A stretch of 64,000 nucleotides of DNA, taken from positions 1 to 64,000 of the forward strand of contig JAFUXA010000004.1 in assembly GCA_017470985.1 (NCBI GenBank), read 5' to 3'. The position numbers were made by a program, and so were the translations under genes. A model generated the notes under the pieces. The model ran no database searches, was not told the DNA's origin, and saw only the letters and a list, made by a program, of their open reading frames with translations. The DNA is from Lachnospiraceae bacterium. Lineage in GTDB: Bacteria; Bacillota; Clostridia; Lachnospirales; Lachnospiraceae. Below, one piece after another: positions 15,358 through 24,775 of the stretch (position 1 is its first letter; every line of letters begins with the position of its first letter).

Positions 15358-16287
15358 TTAACTTAAGCTGGACAAAGATCTCATTACCAAATCAACATCT
15401 TGATTTTCCAGCTCATGTATAATATGCAAGTAAGTCTTTTGAGTTGTTGTCATGCTGGCATGTCCAAGTCTCCTTGCCACGCTCCCTACTGAGACTCCAG
15501 CAAATAATAAAATAGAAGCATGCGTGTGCCTAAGTCCATGCACCGATATAACAGGCACGCCAGCAGCATTACAATGCCTTTCCAAAATATCATTTACCGT
15601 GGAGTTATAAACCCTTTCTTTTGTCACAAATATGGGCTTATCCTGAGGAAGATTCTTAACCAGTTCCGAAAACTGTACAACCGTCTGCCAATCAATCTGA
15701 ATTTTTCTTACCGAAGATTTATTTTTCGTTGGCAGAAAACCTCCTTTTCCTTTGTAATCCCATGTTTTACTTATAGAAAGACTCTGATGCGAAAAGTCAA
15801 AATCCTTAGGAGTCAATGCAAGAGCCTCTGAAAAACGCATTCCCGTCTTCGCGACCAGCAGTATAAACCAATCCCAATTAATCTCATTATCAAGATTTAA
15901 ATTCAAAAGAAGCGTGTGTAGTTCAAACTGATTAAGATACTTAATCTTCTTCTCTGCAGGCGTCTTTCCTTTGATAATAACCTTTCTTGTCGGATCCCGA
16001 TCAATCAATCCTTCGTCTACGGCATCTAGTATTGCACCCTTTAATTGATGATGAAAGTCCATCGTTGTCTGCCTCTCATGACATTCAGCATAATCATTCA
16101 ATAGCTGTTGATATGCGATTCTTGTCATATCACACATTTTCAATTCTGGAACAAGCTTATAAAGCCATGTCTGAGTCATTAAATACTTATCCAACGTAAC
16201 CTTACGAATGGCTCCCTCCTTATAAACGTGAACCCATTGTGCGTAGTAGTCCGCGAACAAGTCTGTATTCTTTACTTGATCTAGCAT
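15358..16287 (-). CDS. Tyrosine recombinase, probable HsdS cassette invertase
   Basis: A protein of 309 residues. The N-terminal SAM-like DNA-binding domain is followed by a catalytic domain with Arg in TGMRFSEALAL, the HGLRHTHAS box, LGHAS and the nucleophile Tyr in QKTYLHI. It lies between silent cassettes 1 and 2, the usual place for the dedicated recombinase of shuffling type I restriction loci, and is separate from the element's own integrase at 28846. A GGAGG lies about 10 nt upstream of the ATG. It is likely to act on the repeats encoding WEQRK and LITLQQRK, which share AACAGCGTAAG. Confidence 0.85.
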   Translation of the reverse strand: MLDQVKNTDLFADYYAQWVHVYKEGAIRKVTLDKYLMTQTWLYKLVPELKMCDMTRIAYQQLLNDYAECHERQTTMDFHHQLKGAILDAVDEGLIDRDPTRKVIIKGKTPAEKKIKYLNQFELHTLLLNLNLDNEINWDWFILLVAKTGMRFSEALALTPKDFDFSHQSLSISKTWDYKGKGGFLPTKNKSSVRKIQIDWQTVVQFSELVKNLPQDKPIFVTKERVYNSTVNDILERHCNAAGVPVISVHGLRHTHASILLFAGVSVGSVARRLGHASMTTTQKTYLHIIHELENQDVDLVMRSLSSLS

Positions 16288-16308
16288 ATTGCACCTCCGT
16301 TTCTATAT

Positions 16309-16844
16309 TTAAACACGCTCACGCTGTTGAAGGGTGATAAGGCTTTCTAATTTCTTAAAATACTTTCCAATGAGCTTCTGCTCTTCAACATCTTGTGGTA
16401 ACTGTAATGAGGTTTCAAGAAAGTCCTCAGCAGAAATATTTAATAGCCCATGATTTCTTGCACCCTCGGCAGCTACTGCCTGAACTCCTTTGTGCCATAA
16501 GGCAGTGTCATAATATGTCACAAGATAATCGGAATCTGTTTTATCTTCTTCCAGAATACTGAAAACTATGTAAAGCGTTGATAAAACGCCCATATCATAT
16601 CTGTCCAAGCGTTTTATAGCTCCCCATGGAGCGTCCGTAGAAGTGCTCTTGTTATAAGCGAATTCACCATTCTTTACAAGGTAGTATCCACTAACATCTT
16701 TGCTAGCTATTCGCTTATCAAAGAATTCATTCTGATCAATAAGTCCATACTGTGCTGAAATTGTTAAAGGCAGCTCGGATTCTAAATCTTGATTTTTACG
16801 TGTGACTCTTTCCACAATGTCGGAGAGCTTACGCTGTTCCCAAG
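16309..16844 (-). pseudogene. Silent HsdS specificity cassette 2 (same strand as hsdS)
   Basis: It runs from the WEQRK-coding repeat (16828-16844) to the LITLQQR-coding repeat (16318-16342), then RERV and a stop. The module (LSDIVERVTRKNQDLESELP, later YLVTYYDTALWHKGV) is a target-recognition domain unlike the ones in hsdS. The frame continues a little upstream as IWRKNTNAWEQRK with no start signal. It has the same orientation as hsdS, so it cannot be exchanged by one simple inversion with hsdS. Confidence 0.8.
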
Positions 16845-16884
16845 CATTTGTATTTTTACGCCAAATTAATCCATTGATGTAACC

Positions 16885-17438
16885 TTACCGCTGTTGAAGG
16901 GTGATAAGGCTATCAAGGTTTGCAAAACACTCCCCAATCATAGTCTGCTCTTCGATAGATTTTGGCATGATCATATCAGTATCTTGCAGTGCCGACTTTG
17001 AAATTGATGTAACTTTTATTCCCTGCATCAGCGGTTTTAACTGATTATGATATGCCGGAGAATTGATATAGTAGCCCAGGAACATCGGGCCATATTTTTC
17101 CTTTGGCCGACATGCTATCGTATGAAGTCCTGACGATAGTTTCAAGCCTTCGGAGCCCTGTATTTCTGTACATTTACCCACAGTATCATCCTCTGCTGTA
17201 TCTGCAATTATAATGTCCCCATCTTGCAAAAAAGAGTTCTTAAACTTATCGGCTTTAGCATCATCGGATATATACGGCAGATTTGTTTCGGAGGCATCAA
17301 TATAGTCACCAAACTTTATCAGCACATCACCATAATGAACATTCTTAACAGTACCGTTTTCATAGTTTAAATCTGCTCTCGACAGGGTATTATTCTGCAA
17401 TCCTTCAAAGACCGAAACAAACTTACGCTGTTCCCAAG
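16885..17438 (-). pseudogene. Silent HsdS specificity cassette 3 (same strand as hsdS)
   Basis: It lies between the WEQRK repeat (17420-17438) and the LITLQQR repeat (16888-16909). The protein reads FVSVFEGLQNNTLSRADLNY, then a recognition domain of about 150 residues ending in EEQTMIGECFANLDSLITLQ. It sits immediately downstream of hsdR and has no start codon of its own. The LITLQQR-side repeat carries an extra base (AACAGCGGTAAG), so the frame is shifted or ended directly after it. Confidence 0.8.
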
Positions 17439-17446
17439 AAACGCAC

Positions 17447-17472
17447 GAGAGCCAAGGAAATCCTTGGCTCTC
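17447..17472. repeat. Perfect hairpin after hsdR
   Basis: GAGAGCCAAGGA and TCCTTGGCTCTC, 12-bp arms with a 2-nt loop, between the hsdR stop and cassette 3. It has no T run, so it is a weak terminator or an RNA-end stabiliser. Confidence 0.6.
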
Positions 17473-17499
17473 ACTATACTTACGCTTAGTATTCAGTTT

Positions 17500-20400
17500 T
17501 TAATCAAAAACCTCGATCTCAAATCCGCCTTCTAAAATAAAATCCCTCAGCAGTTTATCGACCCTTACATTAACTTTCGGAATCGGCAGTTTCTGTCCTG
17601 TAAGCTTTTCAAAATACGCTCTTGCCCTATCCTTATCGACAGTCGCCTTCAATGCATCAAATCTACCAAATTCATTAATATTGTCCTCGGTGATATGATG
17701 TGCCATCATGTCTCTAAGCATAATCTCGTTTAAGCCAAGTGCATAAACAGCTAATCTATGTATCTGATCATCTTTCGCTTTAGAACAATACTCTATTACG
17801 TACTCCTTAAATGTCTTACCCTGAACGACAACAATATCTCCGCTTTGAATATCATGCAGGAAGATATTTGCAAATTTTTGTTCTTCTTGAGACAACGTTG
17901 CAAAAGTCTTATGAAGTTCCTCTTCTGCTTTTCTCAGTTCTTCAGCATCAGCCCCTTCAGCATGAAGAATTTTTAGATACTTTTCAAACCTAGAGTTCAT
18001 GTAATCGGAATCAATCTTATCCGTATCAATAGTTGTTATATAGCCATCAATATCATATGGCACTTCTTCTCCTCCTGGTCCTGGTCCCGGTCCAAAGAGT
18101 TCTTTATATCTCTTTACAAGAATAAGATATATCGTCTCATCCAGAGCCATGGTAACAATATCATCTTCTCCAGTTTCATCATTATGAAAGCTGTATTCTA
18201 ACTTCTTCCATGAGAATCCTTGAACCTTTGCAGCCTCCAAATAGTCATTAAACTGTTTAAACAGCTCTGCAAATTTCTTCCGCTCACTCATTTCAGGAGG
18301 AAGCTTTTCAAAATTGACAACTCCGGCCTGCTCAAAAACATCCTTAATTTGCTCATACAAGAAGTTCATATTATTGAGGTTTTTCTGAAGTCTTTGTGCA
18401 AAAAGTCCCAACGGGCGATCTCCGGAATAAAGCTTTACTGCCGCCTCGATATACTTTTCCATTGTATGCGGTCTGCGATAGTACTTAATTGTGCCAAAAG
18501 GTTTATCCGGGCCAAAAAGACGATTTGTTCTCGAAAATGCCTGGATAATATTCTCGTATCTAAGCACTTTATCCATATACAAGGTATTTATCCACTTCGA
18601 ATCAAATCCGGTCAGCATCTGATCAACAACTATCAAAAGGTCGATTTCTTTCTCCGGCTCGCGTTCTATTCGCTCATACGGCTTTTTATGTGCAAGTCTT
18701 GCAGCGATGTCTTTTTTCATCTTACCAAAAGTCGCCGCCCTAAAGTCTTGTTTATATCTCTCGTTATAATCTTCAATAATTTCTTTTAAGCCTTCCTCTT
18801 TAATCTTTGCTCCGCCATTATTATCAATGCTTGGATCAAATAATGCCGTCACTTTTAGATTTGTAGCCGCATCCTTGAATCTCTTATAGTATTCCAGTGC
18901 TTCCGGAATACTACTCGTTGCAAAAATAGCATGGAATTTGCCACCTTGACTTAATACAACCCAGTTATCAATGATGTCCTTTACCACCATCTCCTGATGT
19001 TCATCAGTCCGGTACTGGCTATTCGGAAGATAATCTTCGATACCTTTTACATACGTTCCCTCATTCTCATAATGTCCTGCCATAGGAATATCTTGCATAT
19101 ACTCAAGAAAAACCTTTTTCTTTGCTGAATCCGCAAAAGCTTCTTCTACGCTTTCTGCTTTTGCTTTTTCAAGAGCAACAACCGTTCTAACATCTTTATC
19201 CTTAAATGTAAGTACTTTATAAGGATCAAACCCAAGAACGTTCTTATCCCTGATTCCATCAGCTATGCTATACCTATGTAACTCATTACCAAATACAGTA
19301 GATGTCGTATTCATCTTCTTTTGGTTTTCATCCTGAATAGGTGTTCCAGTAAAGCCAAAGAAAATCGCTTTTTTAAATGTGTCCTTAATCGTTCTAAGCA
19401 TATCGCCAAAAGTAGAACGATGTGCTTCATCCACAATAAAAACCAATCGTTTTGAATTGATAATATCTATATCGCTGGCCTTCAGTCCATCATTTTCCTC
19501 GCTTATATTACTCATCTTCTGAATAGATGTAACGATAAGTGTATCTGCCGGATCTGTGCTTTTCAGTTTTCCAACAAGTACGTGTGTATCTTCCGTTTCT
19601 TGAACCGTATTACTCTTTTGCTGTTCGGTAAGACCCGCTCCTGCAAAGTTCCTGTATTCCTTCAATGACTGCGTTCCAAGTTCAATTCGATCCATAAGGA
19701 ACACAACTTTGTCCGCATCCTTTGATGTGGCAATCAACTGTGCTGACTTAAACGATGTCATAGTTTTTCCGGAACCTGTTGTATGCCAGATATATCCTCC
19801 CAGCTGGTTTTCTTCCTCCCACTTGGTTCTTGAAACCTTATCAGAAATTGCATTTGCTGCGTAATACTGATAACTTCTCATTACTTTTAAAACGCCATCT
19901 GAATCGTCAGCTACAGTATAAAAACCTATCAACTGATGAGCCATCGGTATTGAAAGTAATGTTGAACCAATTTGCTTCCAATTATTCATTGGCTCATTGT
20001 TAAAATCAGCCCAATGGAAATAATAATTCGGATTAAACTTTCCTTCCGGACCGGGATTTGCAAAATACAATGTTTCATCTGGGTTCATTGCTACAAAGAT
20101 TTGAACCAATGAAAACAAACCAGTAAATATTCCTTCATCTGAGTATTTTTCAATCTGATTAGAAGCCTGACTAACAGGAACCCCACTCTTTTTTAGCTCG
20201 ATGTGGATTACTGGCATACCATTTATTAGCAGCATCAGGTCTCCACGGCGATCATTTAATACCTTAGATTTTGTTGGAAACGCTGGTTGTTGTACAATCT
20301 GATACCTACTTTGTCCTCCTGCTATTTCCATGCAATCATATATTTTCAGAGAAATCTCTTTGCCGAAATGAGCTACATCGTCAGGATTGTCTCTTTTTAT

Positions 20401-20667
20401 TGAAACACTTCCGCCATTAATAAACCCATTCAAACGCAAAGGTGTTTTAAGATTATTAATCTGATCAAGTATCTGATCCATTTCGCTTTGGGTTAATGGA
20501 TAATCATTCAAGCGATCTATCCCACGATTATTCTCGTACAGAATATCTGCCCAGTTTTGTATTAACTGTTGCTCTGTCGGGTTTTTAATGACTCCCCCCG
20601 ACCATCCAGAGTTTACAAGTAAGTCTATTAACGCTTGTTCAAACTCGGATTCCTTGTTAAAAACCAT
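17500..20667 (-). CDS. hsdR: Type I restriction enzyme, HsdR subunit
   Basis: A protein of 1,055 residues. The nuclease domain near residues 130-170 has the PD-(D/E)xK pieces (DLMLLINGMP, HIELKK). The motor domain has Walker A (HTTGSGKTMTS), the DEAH box (VDEAHRS) and motif III (FGFTGTP), with the later helicase motif QMLTGFDSKW and AFSRTNR. It cuts and translocates DNA in complex with HsdM and HsdS. The start at 20667 follows a GGAGAGGAAG stretch; an alternative upstream TTG overlaps the hsdS stop. It is the last gene of the hsdM-hsdS-hsdR operon. A GPGPGPGG loop near residue 860 is unusual. Confidence 0.95.
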   Translation of the reverse strand: MVFNKESEFEQALIDLLVNSGWSGGVIKNPTEQQLIQNWADILYENNRGIDRLNDYPLTQSEMDQILDQINNLKTPLRLNGFINGGSVSIKRDNPDDVAHFGKEISLKIYDCMEIAGGQSRYQIVQQPAFPTKSKVLNDRRGDLMLLINGMPVIHIELKKSGVPVSQASNQIEKYSDEGIFTGLFSLVQIFVAMNPDETLYFANPGPEGKFNPNYYFHWADFNNEPMNNWKQIGSTLLSIPMAHQLIGFYTVADDSDGVLKVMRSYQYYAANAISDKVSRTKWEEENQLGGYIWHTTGSGKTMTSFKSAQLIATSKDADKVVFLMDRIELGTQSLKEYRNFAGAGLTEQQKSNTVQETEDTHVLVGKLKSTDPADTLIVTSIQKMSNISEENDGLKASDIDIINSKRLVFIVDEAHRSTFGDMLRTIKDTFKKAIFFGFTGTPIQDENQKKMNTTSTVFGNELHRYSIADGIRDKNVLGFDPYKVLTFKDKDVRTVVALEKAKAESVEEAFADSAKKKVFLEYMQDIPMAGHYENEGTYVKGIEDYLPNSQYRTDEHQEMVVKDIIDNWVVLSQGGKFHAIFATSSIPEALEYYKRFKDAATNLKVTALFDPSIDNNGGAKIKEEGLKEIIEDYNERYKQDFRAATFGKMKKDIAARLAHKKPYERIEREPEKEIDLLIVVDQMLTGFDSKWINTLYMDKVLRYENIIQAFSRTNRLFGPDKPFGTIKYYRRPHTMEKYIEAAVKLYSGDRPLGLFAQRLQKNLNNMNFLYEQIKDVFEQAGVVNFEKLPPEMSERKKFAELFKQFNDYLEAAKVQGFSWKKLEYSFHNDETGEDDIVTMALDETIYLILVKRYKELFGPGPGPGGEEVPYDIDGYITTIDTDKIDSDYMNSRFEKYLKILHAEGADAEELRKAEEELHKTFATLSQEEQKFANIFLHDIQSGDIVVVQGKTFKEYVIEYCSKAKDDQIHRLAVYALGLNEIMLRDMMAHHITEDNINEFGRFDALKATVDKDRARAYFEKLTGQKLPIPKVNVRVDKLLRDFILEGGFEIEVFD

Positions 20668-20692
20668 CTTTCTCGCTTCCTCTCCTATATTT

Positions 20693-21913
20693 TTATACAA
20701 ACATCTTTTCCAGCATAGATTTCTTAATATTTTTCAGCTTTTCCAGCTTACGCTGTTGAAGGGTGATAAGGTTATCTATTCTCGATAAATAGGCAGCAAT
20801 TTTATGCTGTTCAGCCAAGTATGGAGATACCATTATCTCAATCTCACTTAATGCTGGGTACTTCAAATTCCAGTTATCTGATGTAATCCCTTGGGAATTC
20901 ATTTGGAAAACATGCGTCATATCACTGCGTTTAAAAAGGTACGAAATACACTTTGAATCAACTACATCAGTAATCGGTGAAAGCACCGTATATGCAGGAC
21001 TTACAATACCTTCATACGGTGAATACCCACTTGCTCCTTGCCACATTCTCATAGAGTTGTAGGCAATATCCCCTACGCATACTTTCTTATATTTCGACTT
21101 ATCATCATTGGAATTATCATGTCTTCCAAGCTCAGAAAACTTCTTGATTCCCTCTCCGATTGTTACAGAGATTAATTCTCCCTCTGGCATACTATCCTTG
21201 CGTTCTGTGAAGCATTCTCCCAGCTTACGCTGTTCCCAATCGTCAGTAAATCCTTCAAATCTAATTTCAGGAACTTTTGCCCCCTCACGAGGAAACATTT
21301 TTTCGAGCATGGATTTTTTTACATTTACCAACTTGTCATACTTACGCTGTTGAAGGGTGATAAGGTTGTTAAGTTCATCAATGAAACTACTTATTTTTCT
21401 CTGTTCAGCTATACTTGGAACAGGAACAACACACTCATAGTAATCTTTAAGATTGTAATTATTTCTTCCGTCACCAGTCGAAATGTTCATAGCAAAGTTT
21501 TTATGCGTATCTGTATTTAGATAAGCGCACAAGTATTCCGATGTTATTTTTTCTTTATCTGGTCTTGTAACAATAGTAGCAAAACCTATTGAACCTGCCT
21601 CTTTTTCGGTAATTACAGCTGATGTTCCTATATCACCAGTATGTACTGTAATCACATCCCCTACTTTATGTTTTCTCGAAGCATTTTGTTTTGCAAATTC
21701 ATCATCAAGATAAATGGGTTTGTCACCAAACTCAAATCGTCCATCTTTGATATCTGAATTTCGGATCAGTAACGCTCCATGGTCAGTGTAGTGAGATGTC
21801 ATTGTTGTGACCAATCCTATATATATTTCACCCAGTTCCGTAACCTTACGCTGTTCCCAATCGTCAGTAAATCCTTGGAATCGAATATCAGGTTTTCTTT
21901 TATTATCACCCAT
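20693..21913 (-). CDS. hsdS: Type I specificity subunit HsdS, expressed copy
   Basis: A protein of 406 residues with the normal two-domain plan. A leader ends FQGFTDDWEQRK, followed by recognition domain 1, then LITLQQRKYDKLVNVKKSML as central conserved helix. A second copy of the leader (FEGFTDDWEQRK), recognition domain 2 and the conserved end (LITLQQRKLEKLKNIKKSML) follow. Each recognition domain is thus bracketed by the same DNA repeats that bracket the four silent cassettes. The start at 21913 follows GGAGGT and lies one base after the hsdM stop. It determines which DNA sequence is methylated and cut, and is expected to change by recombination. Confidence 0.95.
   Translation of the reverse strand: MGDNKRKPDIRFQGFTDDWEQRKVTELGEIYIGLVTTMTSHYTDHGALLIRNSDIKDGRFEFGDKPIYLDDEFAKQNASRKHKVGDVITVHTGDIGTSAVITEKEAGSIGFATIVTRPDKEKITSEYLCAYLNTDTHKNFAMNISTGDGRNNYNLKDYYECVVPVPSIAEQRKISSFIDELNNLITLQQRKYDKLVNVKKSMLEKMFPREGAKVPEIRFEGFTDDWEQRKLGECFTERKDSMPEGELISVTIGEGIKKFSELGRHDNSNDDKSKYKKVCVGDIAYNSMRMWQGASGYSPYEGIVSPAYTVLSPITDVVDSKCISYLFKRSDMTHVFQMNSQGITSDNWNLKYPALSEIEIMVSPYLAEQHKIAAYLSRIDNLITLQQRKLEKLKNIKKSMLEKMFV
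21341..21365 (-). repeat. Cassette repeat B (encodes LITLQQRK), six copies
   Basis: The consensus on the coding strand is CCTTATCACCCTTCAACAGC followed by GTAAG. In hsdS it is at 21341-21365 and 20747-20771. In the silent cassettes it is at 15310-15334 (plus), 16318-16342 (minus), 16888-16909 (minus) and 25265-25289 (plus). The two hsdS copies are perfect. All four silent copies deviate in the last bases (GTGAG, GTGAG, GGTAAG, TGTAAG). Confidence 0.85.
21845..21860 (-). repeat. Cassette repeat A (encodes WEQRK), six copies
   Basis: The core is TTGGGAACAGCGTAAG on the coding strand. In hsdS it is at 21845-21860 and 21224-21239. In the silent cassettes it is at 14818-14835 (plus), 16828-16844 (minus), 17420-17438 (minus) and 24776-24793 (plus). 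All six keep AACAGCGTAAG intact. It shares that 11-bp stretch with repeat B, so it may be the recombinase core site. Confidence 0.85.
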
Positions 21914-21914
21914 A

Positions 21915-24470
21915 TTAGACACCTCCAAGCATTTTCTTTAATTCTGCTATTCCTTGCATATCGAAATCATTACCAGATAACATACTAAGCATTCTAGATA
22001 ACTCATTTTCAGTACTACTTATCTGATCTTCTACCTGTTCAAGTGTATCCTCATATTTTGAACACAACTTTCCAAGCTCAGTAATGAGTTCACTAATAAA
22101 GCTATCTGGCAACTGCTGCAAACTTTCTACAAGAGGAACAATCCATTTATCGTGTAAAAGCTCCATTACTTGGTCATCTTCTAAGTTCTCTATCAATTTC
22201 TTAGTTTCAAGATGTAGTTTCTCTCCATCGTCTTTTATTTGCTTTTTAAGTTTTTTCTCTTCATCATTATTTGATAAAACCTTTTTCAGAACTGCAAGAA
22301 CCTCAGGCTCAACATCTTTGGCTTTTATTGCCTTTTTAACCTCTGCCCACACAAATGCCGTCTTGTCATCATTTACAAAGTCTTTATCTTTTTCTTCTTC
22401 CGGAAGTTCATCTAATGCTTCATCGTAACTTGCTACGATTTCGGATAATCTTTCTTCCGCTTTCTTAAGGGCTTCTACGGCTTGACTCATATACTTTGCC
22501 TGCGCGAGTTCAAATGGTATAACATGTCCAATCCATCCCTCCTGTACTTCTTGATCTTTACCATTCTTCTTTTTAATTACCATATTAGGATCTACTTGTT
22601 TTGTAGCTTCAAATCCTTCACTTTGAATAATTTCAAGATCTACAGAAATCTTGTTCCAATCATTATCAAGAATTTGGTATGCTTCATATGCATCCACAAG
22701 AGGCATTCCCTTTAATCTGCCAAAAATATCCTCGCTTAATACAGCTTCCTCCTTGGATATGTTCACACCAGACATTGCCTGCATAAGCTCTTTCTTTAAA
22801 TACTCGTCAAATCCATCAAAAGAGGCTATGTATCTGCTGATAAAAGCTCTTACATCTTCACTACTTTGTACGGCTTTTTTAATATCACTGGTCCTTAATT
22901 CGTAATATGAATCATTAACCTTTGCAAAGATTTCTCCTTTAAGAGCTGGAAAAGCTGCCCAGTAATCCGACAACTCGTCAACTTCCTTTGCCGGTATTCC
23001 GCCAAACATAGACGCATAAATATCCCAGCTTTCTGGCTTTTCCGATGAATCCACATATCGCGGAATATTTAAGTTGTAGTCGTTCTCTCTAATTTCATCA
23101 CGGGAGACTACGCGAGAAAACTTATGTACATCCATTCTCTTTGTGACTACATCTGTGATTTTCTTTATGTCTGATGCTCTTAACTTATTATTCTTACCAA
23201 CCTTCTCATAGCCTTTTGATGCATCAACAATGAGAATATCTGTATTATCGCGTTTCTGTTTTAAAACCATGATGATGGTTGGAATACCTGTACCAAAGAA
23301 AATATTGGCAGGTAAACCTATTACCGCATCAATATGGTTATTCTCAATAAGATTTCTTCGGATTTCACCTTCCTCACCGCCTCTGAACAGAACGCCATGA
23401 GGTAATACTATAGTCATGATTCCATCATTCTTGATATGGAACAAATCATGAAGAAGGAACGCATAATCCGCCTTACCTTTTGGCGCCAAACCAAATCTTG
23501 CATATCTTGGATCTGCTTCTTTATCTGCCGGATTCCAGTTCTGTGAATACGGAGGATTTGATACGACTGCATCCACATACAATGGGTCATATGTACCAAC
23601 TGGATCACTCTCATCAAAGTATGGCCAGTCTTCTTCAAGTGTATCTCCGTTTCTTGTGACAATATTATCCGGAAGGATACCTCTCATAACGAGATTCATT
23701 CTCGTAAGGTTATATGTATTTTCTTTTAATTCCTGAGCATAGTATTTAATTCTGTCACTGTCGCCCATATGTTTTCCAACTGCTTTACCAATGTTAATAA
23801 GTAAAGAGCCCGAACCAGACGTAGGATCATAGATCTTTATTTCTGTTCTGTCCTTTAAATGGTCTGCGACAATTTCAGACATAAGGAGTGATACCTCATG
23901 CGGGGTGTAGAACTCTCCTGCTTTCTTTCCGGCATTTGCTGCAAAGTTTGAGATAAGATACTCATAAATAAAACCTAGGACATCATAGTCCTGCTTTCCA
24001 TCCATAGGGATATCTTTTATTAAATGCAACAGATCACTTATAGCTTTTGTCTGTGAATTTGAACTGTCTCCTAGTTTTGACAAACCAGTCTGCAATGTAT
24101 CAAAAACTCCATCGAAAACCTTTTTATGAGAGGTGTTTATCAATCTACTAAATGCTGAAAGCGCATCTCTTACATCTGCAACATTAAAGTCACTACCCTT
24201 TGCAAGCCAAGTAGAGAACAAATTATCATAGCTTATGAAATATCCAATATTCTTTTGTATATTCTCAACTATTTCTTTGTCATCTTCTGTGACAGTATCC
24301 ATGTCGTCATTAGTATATCCAAGTTCGATGAGATACTTTACTTCTTTGTCTGAAAGGAACTTGTAAAAGATGAATCCAAGGATATAATCCTTATATTCAT
24401 TCGCCTCAATTTTAGACCGCATTTTATTTGCAGACTCCCATATCTTCGCTGCCAATTGTTGTTTGTTCAT
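21915..24470 (-). CDS. hsdM: Type I DNA methyltransferase, HsdM subunit
   Basis: A protein of 851 residues. The N-terminal HsdM helical domain (KIWESANKMRSKIEANEYKD) is followed by the adenine methyltransferase core, with the SAM-binding loop DPTSGSGSLL and the catalytic NPPY (VVSNPPYSQNW). The region from about 600 to the end is highly charged and coiled (EEKKLKKQIKDDGEKLHLET and later), longer than in classical HsdM but common in clostridial loci. It methylates the site chosen by HsdS. It is cotranscribed with the HTH regulator upstream and hsdS downstream. Confidence 0.95.
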   Translation of the reverse strand: MNKQQLAAKIWESANKMRSKIEANEYKDYILGFIFYKFLSDKEVKYLIELGYTNDDMDTVTEDDKEIVENIQKNIGYFISYDNLFSTWLAKGSDFNVADVRDALSAFSRLINTSHKKVFDGVFDTLQTGLSKLGDSSNSQTKAISDLLHLIKDIPMDGKQDYDVLGFIYEYLISNFAANAGKKAGEFYTPHEVSLLMSEIVADHLKDRTEIKIYDPTSGSGSLLINIGKAVGKHMGDSDRIKYYAQELKENTYNLTRMNLVMRGILPDNIVTRNGDTLEEDWPYFDESDPVGTYDPLYVDAVVSNPPYSQNWNPADKEADPRYARFGLAPKGKADYAFLLHDLFHIKNDGIMTIVLPHGVLFRGGEEGEIRRNLIENNHIDAVIGLPANIFFGTGIPTIIMVLKQKRDNTDILIVDASKGYEKVGKNNKLRASDIKKITDVVTKRMDVHKFSRVVSRDEIRENDYNLNIPRYVDSSEKPESWDIYASMFGGIPAKEVDELSDYWAAFPALKGEIFAKVNDSYYELRTSDIKKAVQSSEDVRAFISRYIASFDGFDEYLKKELMQAMSGVNISKEEAVLSEDIFGRLKGMPLVDAYEAYQILDNDWNKISVDLEIIQSEGFEATKQVDPNMVIKKKNGKDQEVQEGWIGHVIPFELAQAKYMSQAVEALKKAEERLSEIVASYDEALDELPEEEKDKDFVNDDKTAFVWAEVKKAIKAKDVEPEVLAVLKKVLSNNDEEKKLKKQIKDDGEKLHLETKKLIENLEDDQVMELLHDKWIVPLVESLQQLPDSFISELITELGKLCSKYEDTLEQVEDQISSTENELSRMLSMLSGNDFDMQGIAELKKMLGGV

Positions 24471-24484
24471 TTCTTTGCCTCCGA

Positions 24485-24712
24485 TTATTTATTCTTTGTT
24501 TGCTCAAGCCATGCCTTTTCTAATTCACCAAAAGAAAACCCATTTTTTTCACAAAAATCCTTCATCTGTTTCATCGCCTTCATATTGGGCACAGTCTTCC
24601 CATTTTCCCATCGATTAATGGTTGAAAATGCCACACCGAACTCAGAGGCAAACTCTTCCTGCGTCATGAACGATTTTTGACGTATTTTCTTGATTTCATT
24701 AGATAAATCCAT
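24485..24712 (-). CDS. XRE-family HTH regulator of the restriction operon
   Basis: A protein of 75 residues dominated by one helix-turn-helix (MTQEEFASEFGVAFSTINRW, then ENGKTVPN). GGAGG precedes the ATG at 24712 by 9 nt. It is the first gene after the promoter at 24743-24771 and lies 14 nt before hsdM. It most likely represses or times the operon, as small controller proteins do for restriction-modification genes. It lies inside the segment between the inverted A repeats, so it would flip together with hsdM. Confidence 0.8.
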   Translation of the reverse strand: MDLSNEIKKIRQKSFMTQEEFASEFGVAFSTINRWENGKTVPNMKAMKQMKDFCEKNGFSFGELEKAWLEQTKNK

Positions 24713-24742
24713 CTTGCATTTCCTCCGCATAAACATAGCTCA

Positions 24743-24771
24743 ATTATAGCATTTGTAGAGCAGGAACACAA
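24743..24771 (-). promoter_or_regulatory. Promoter of the regulator-hsdM-hsdS-hsdR operon
   Basis: On the minus strand: TTGTGT, 17 nt, TATAAT. It ends four bases before the inverted A repeat at 24776, so it lies inside the potentially invertible segment. Confidence 0.7.
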
Positions 24772-24775
24772 TCGT

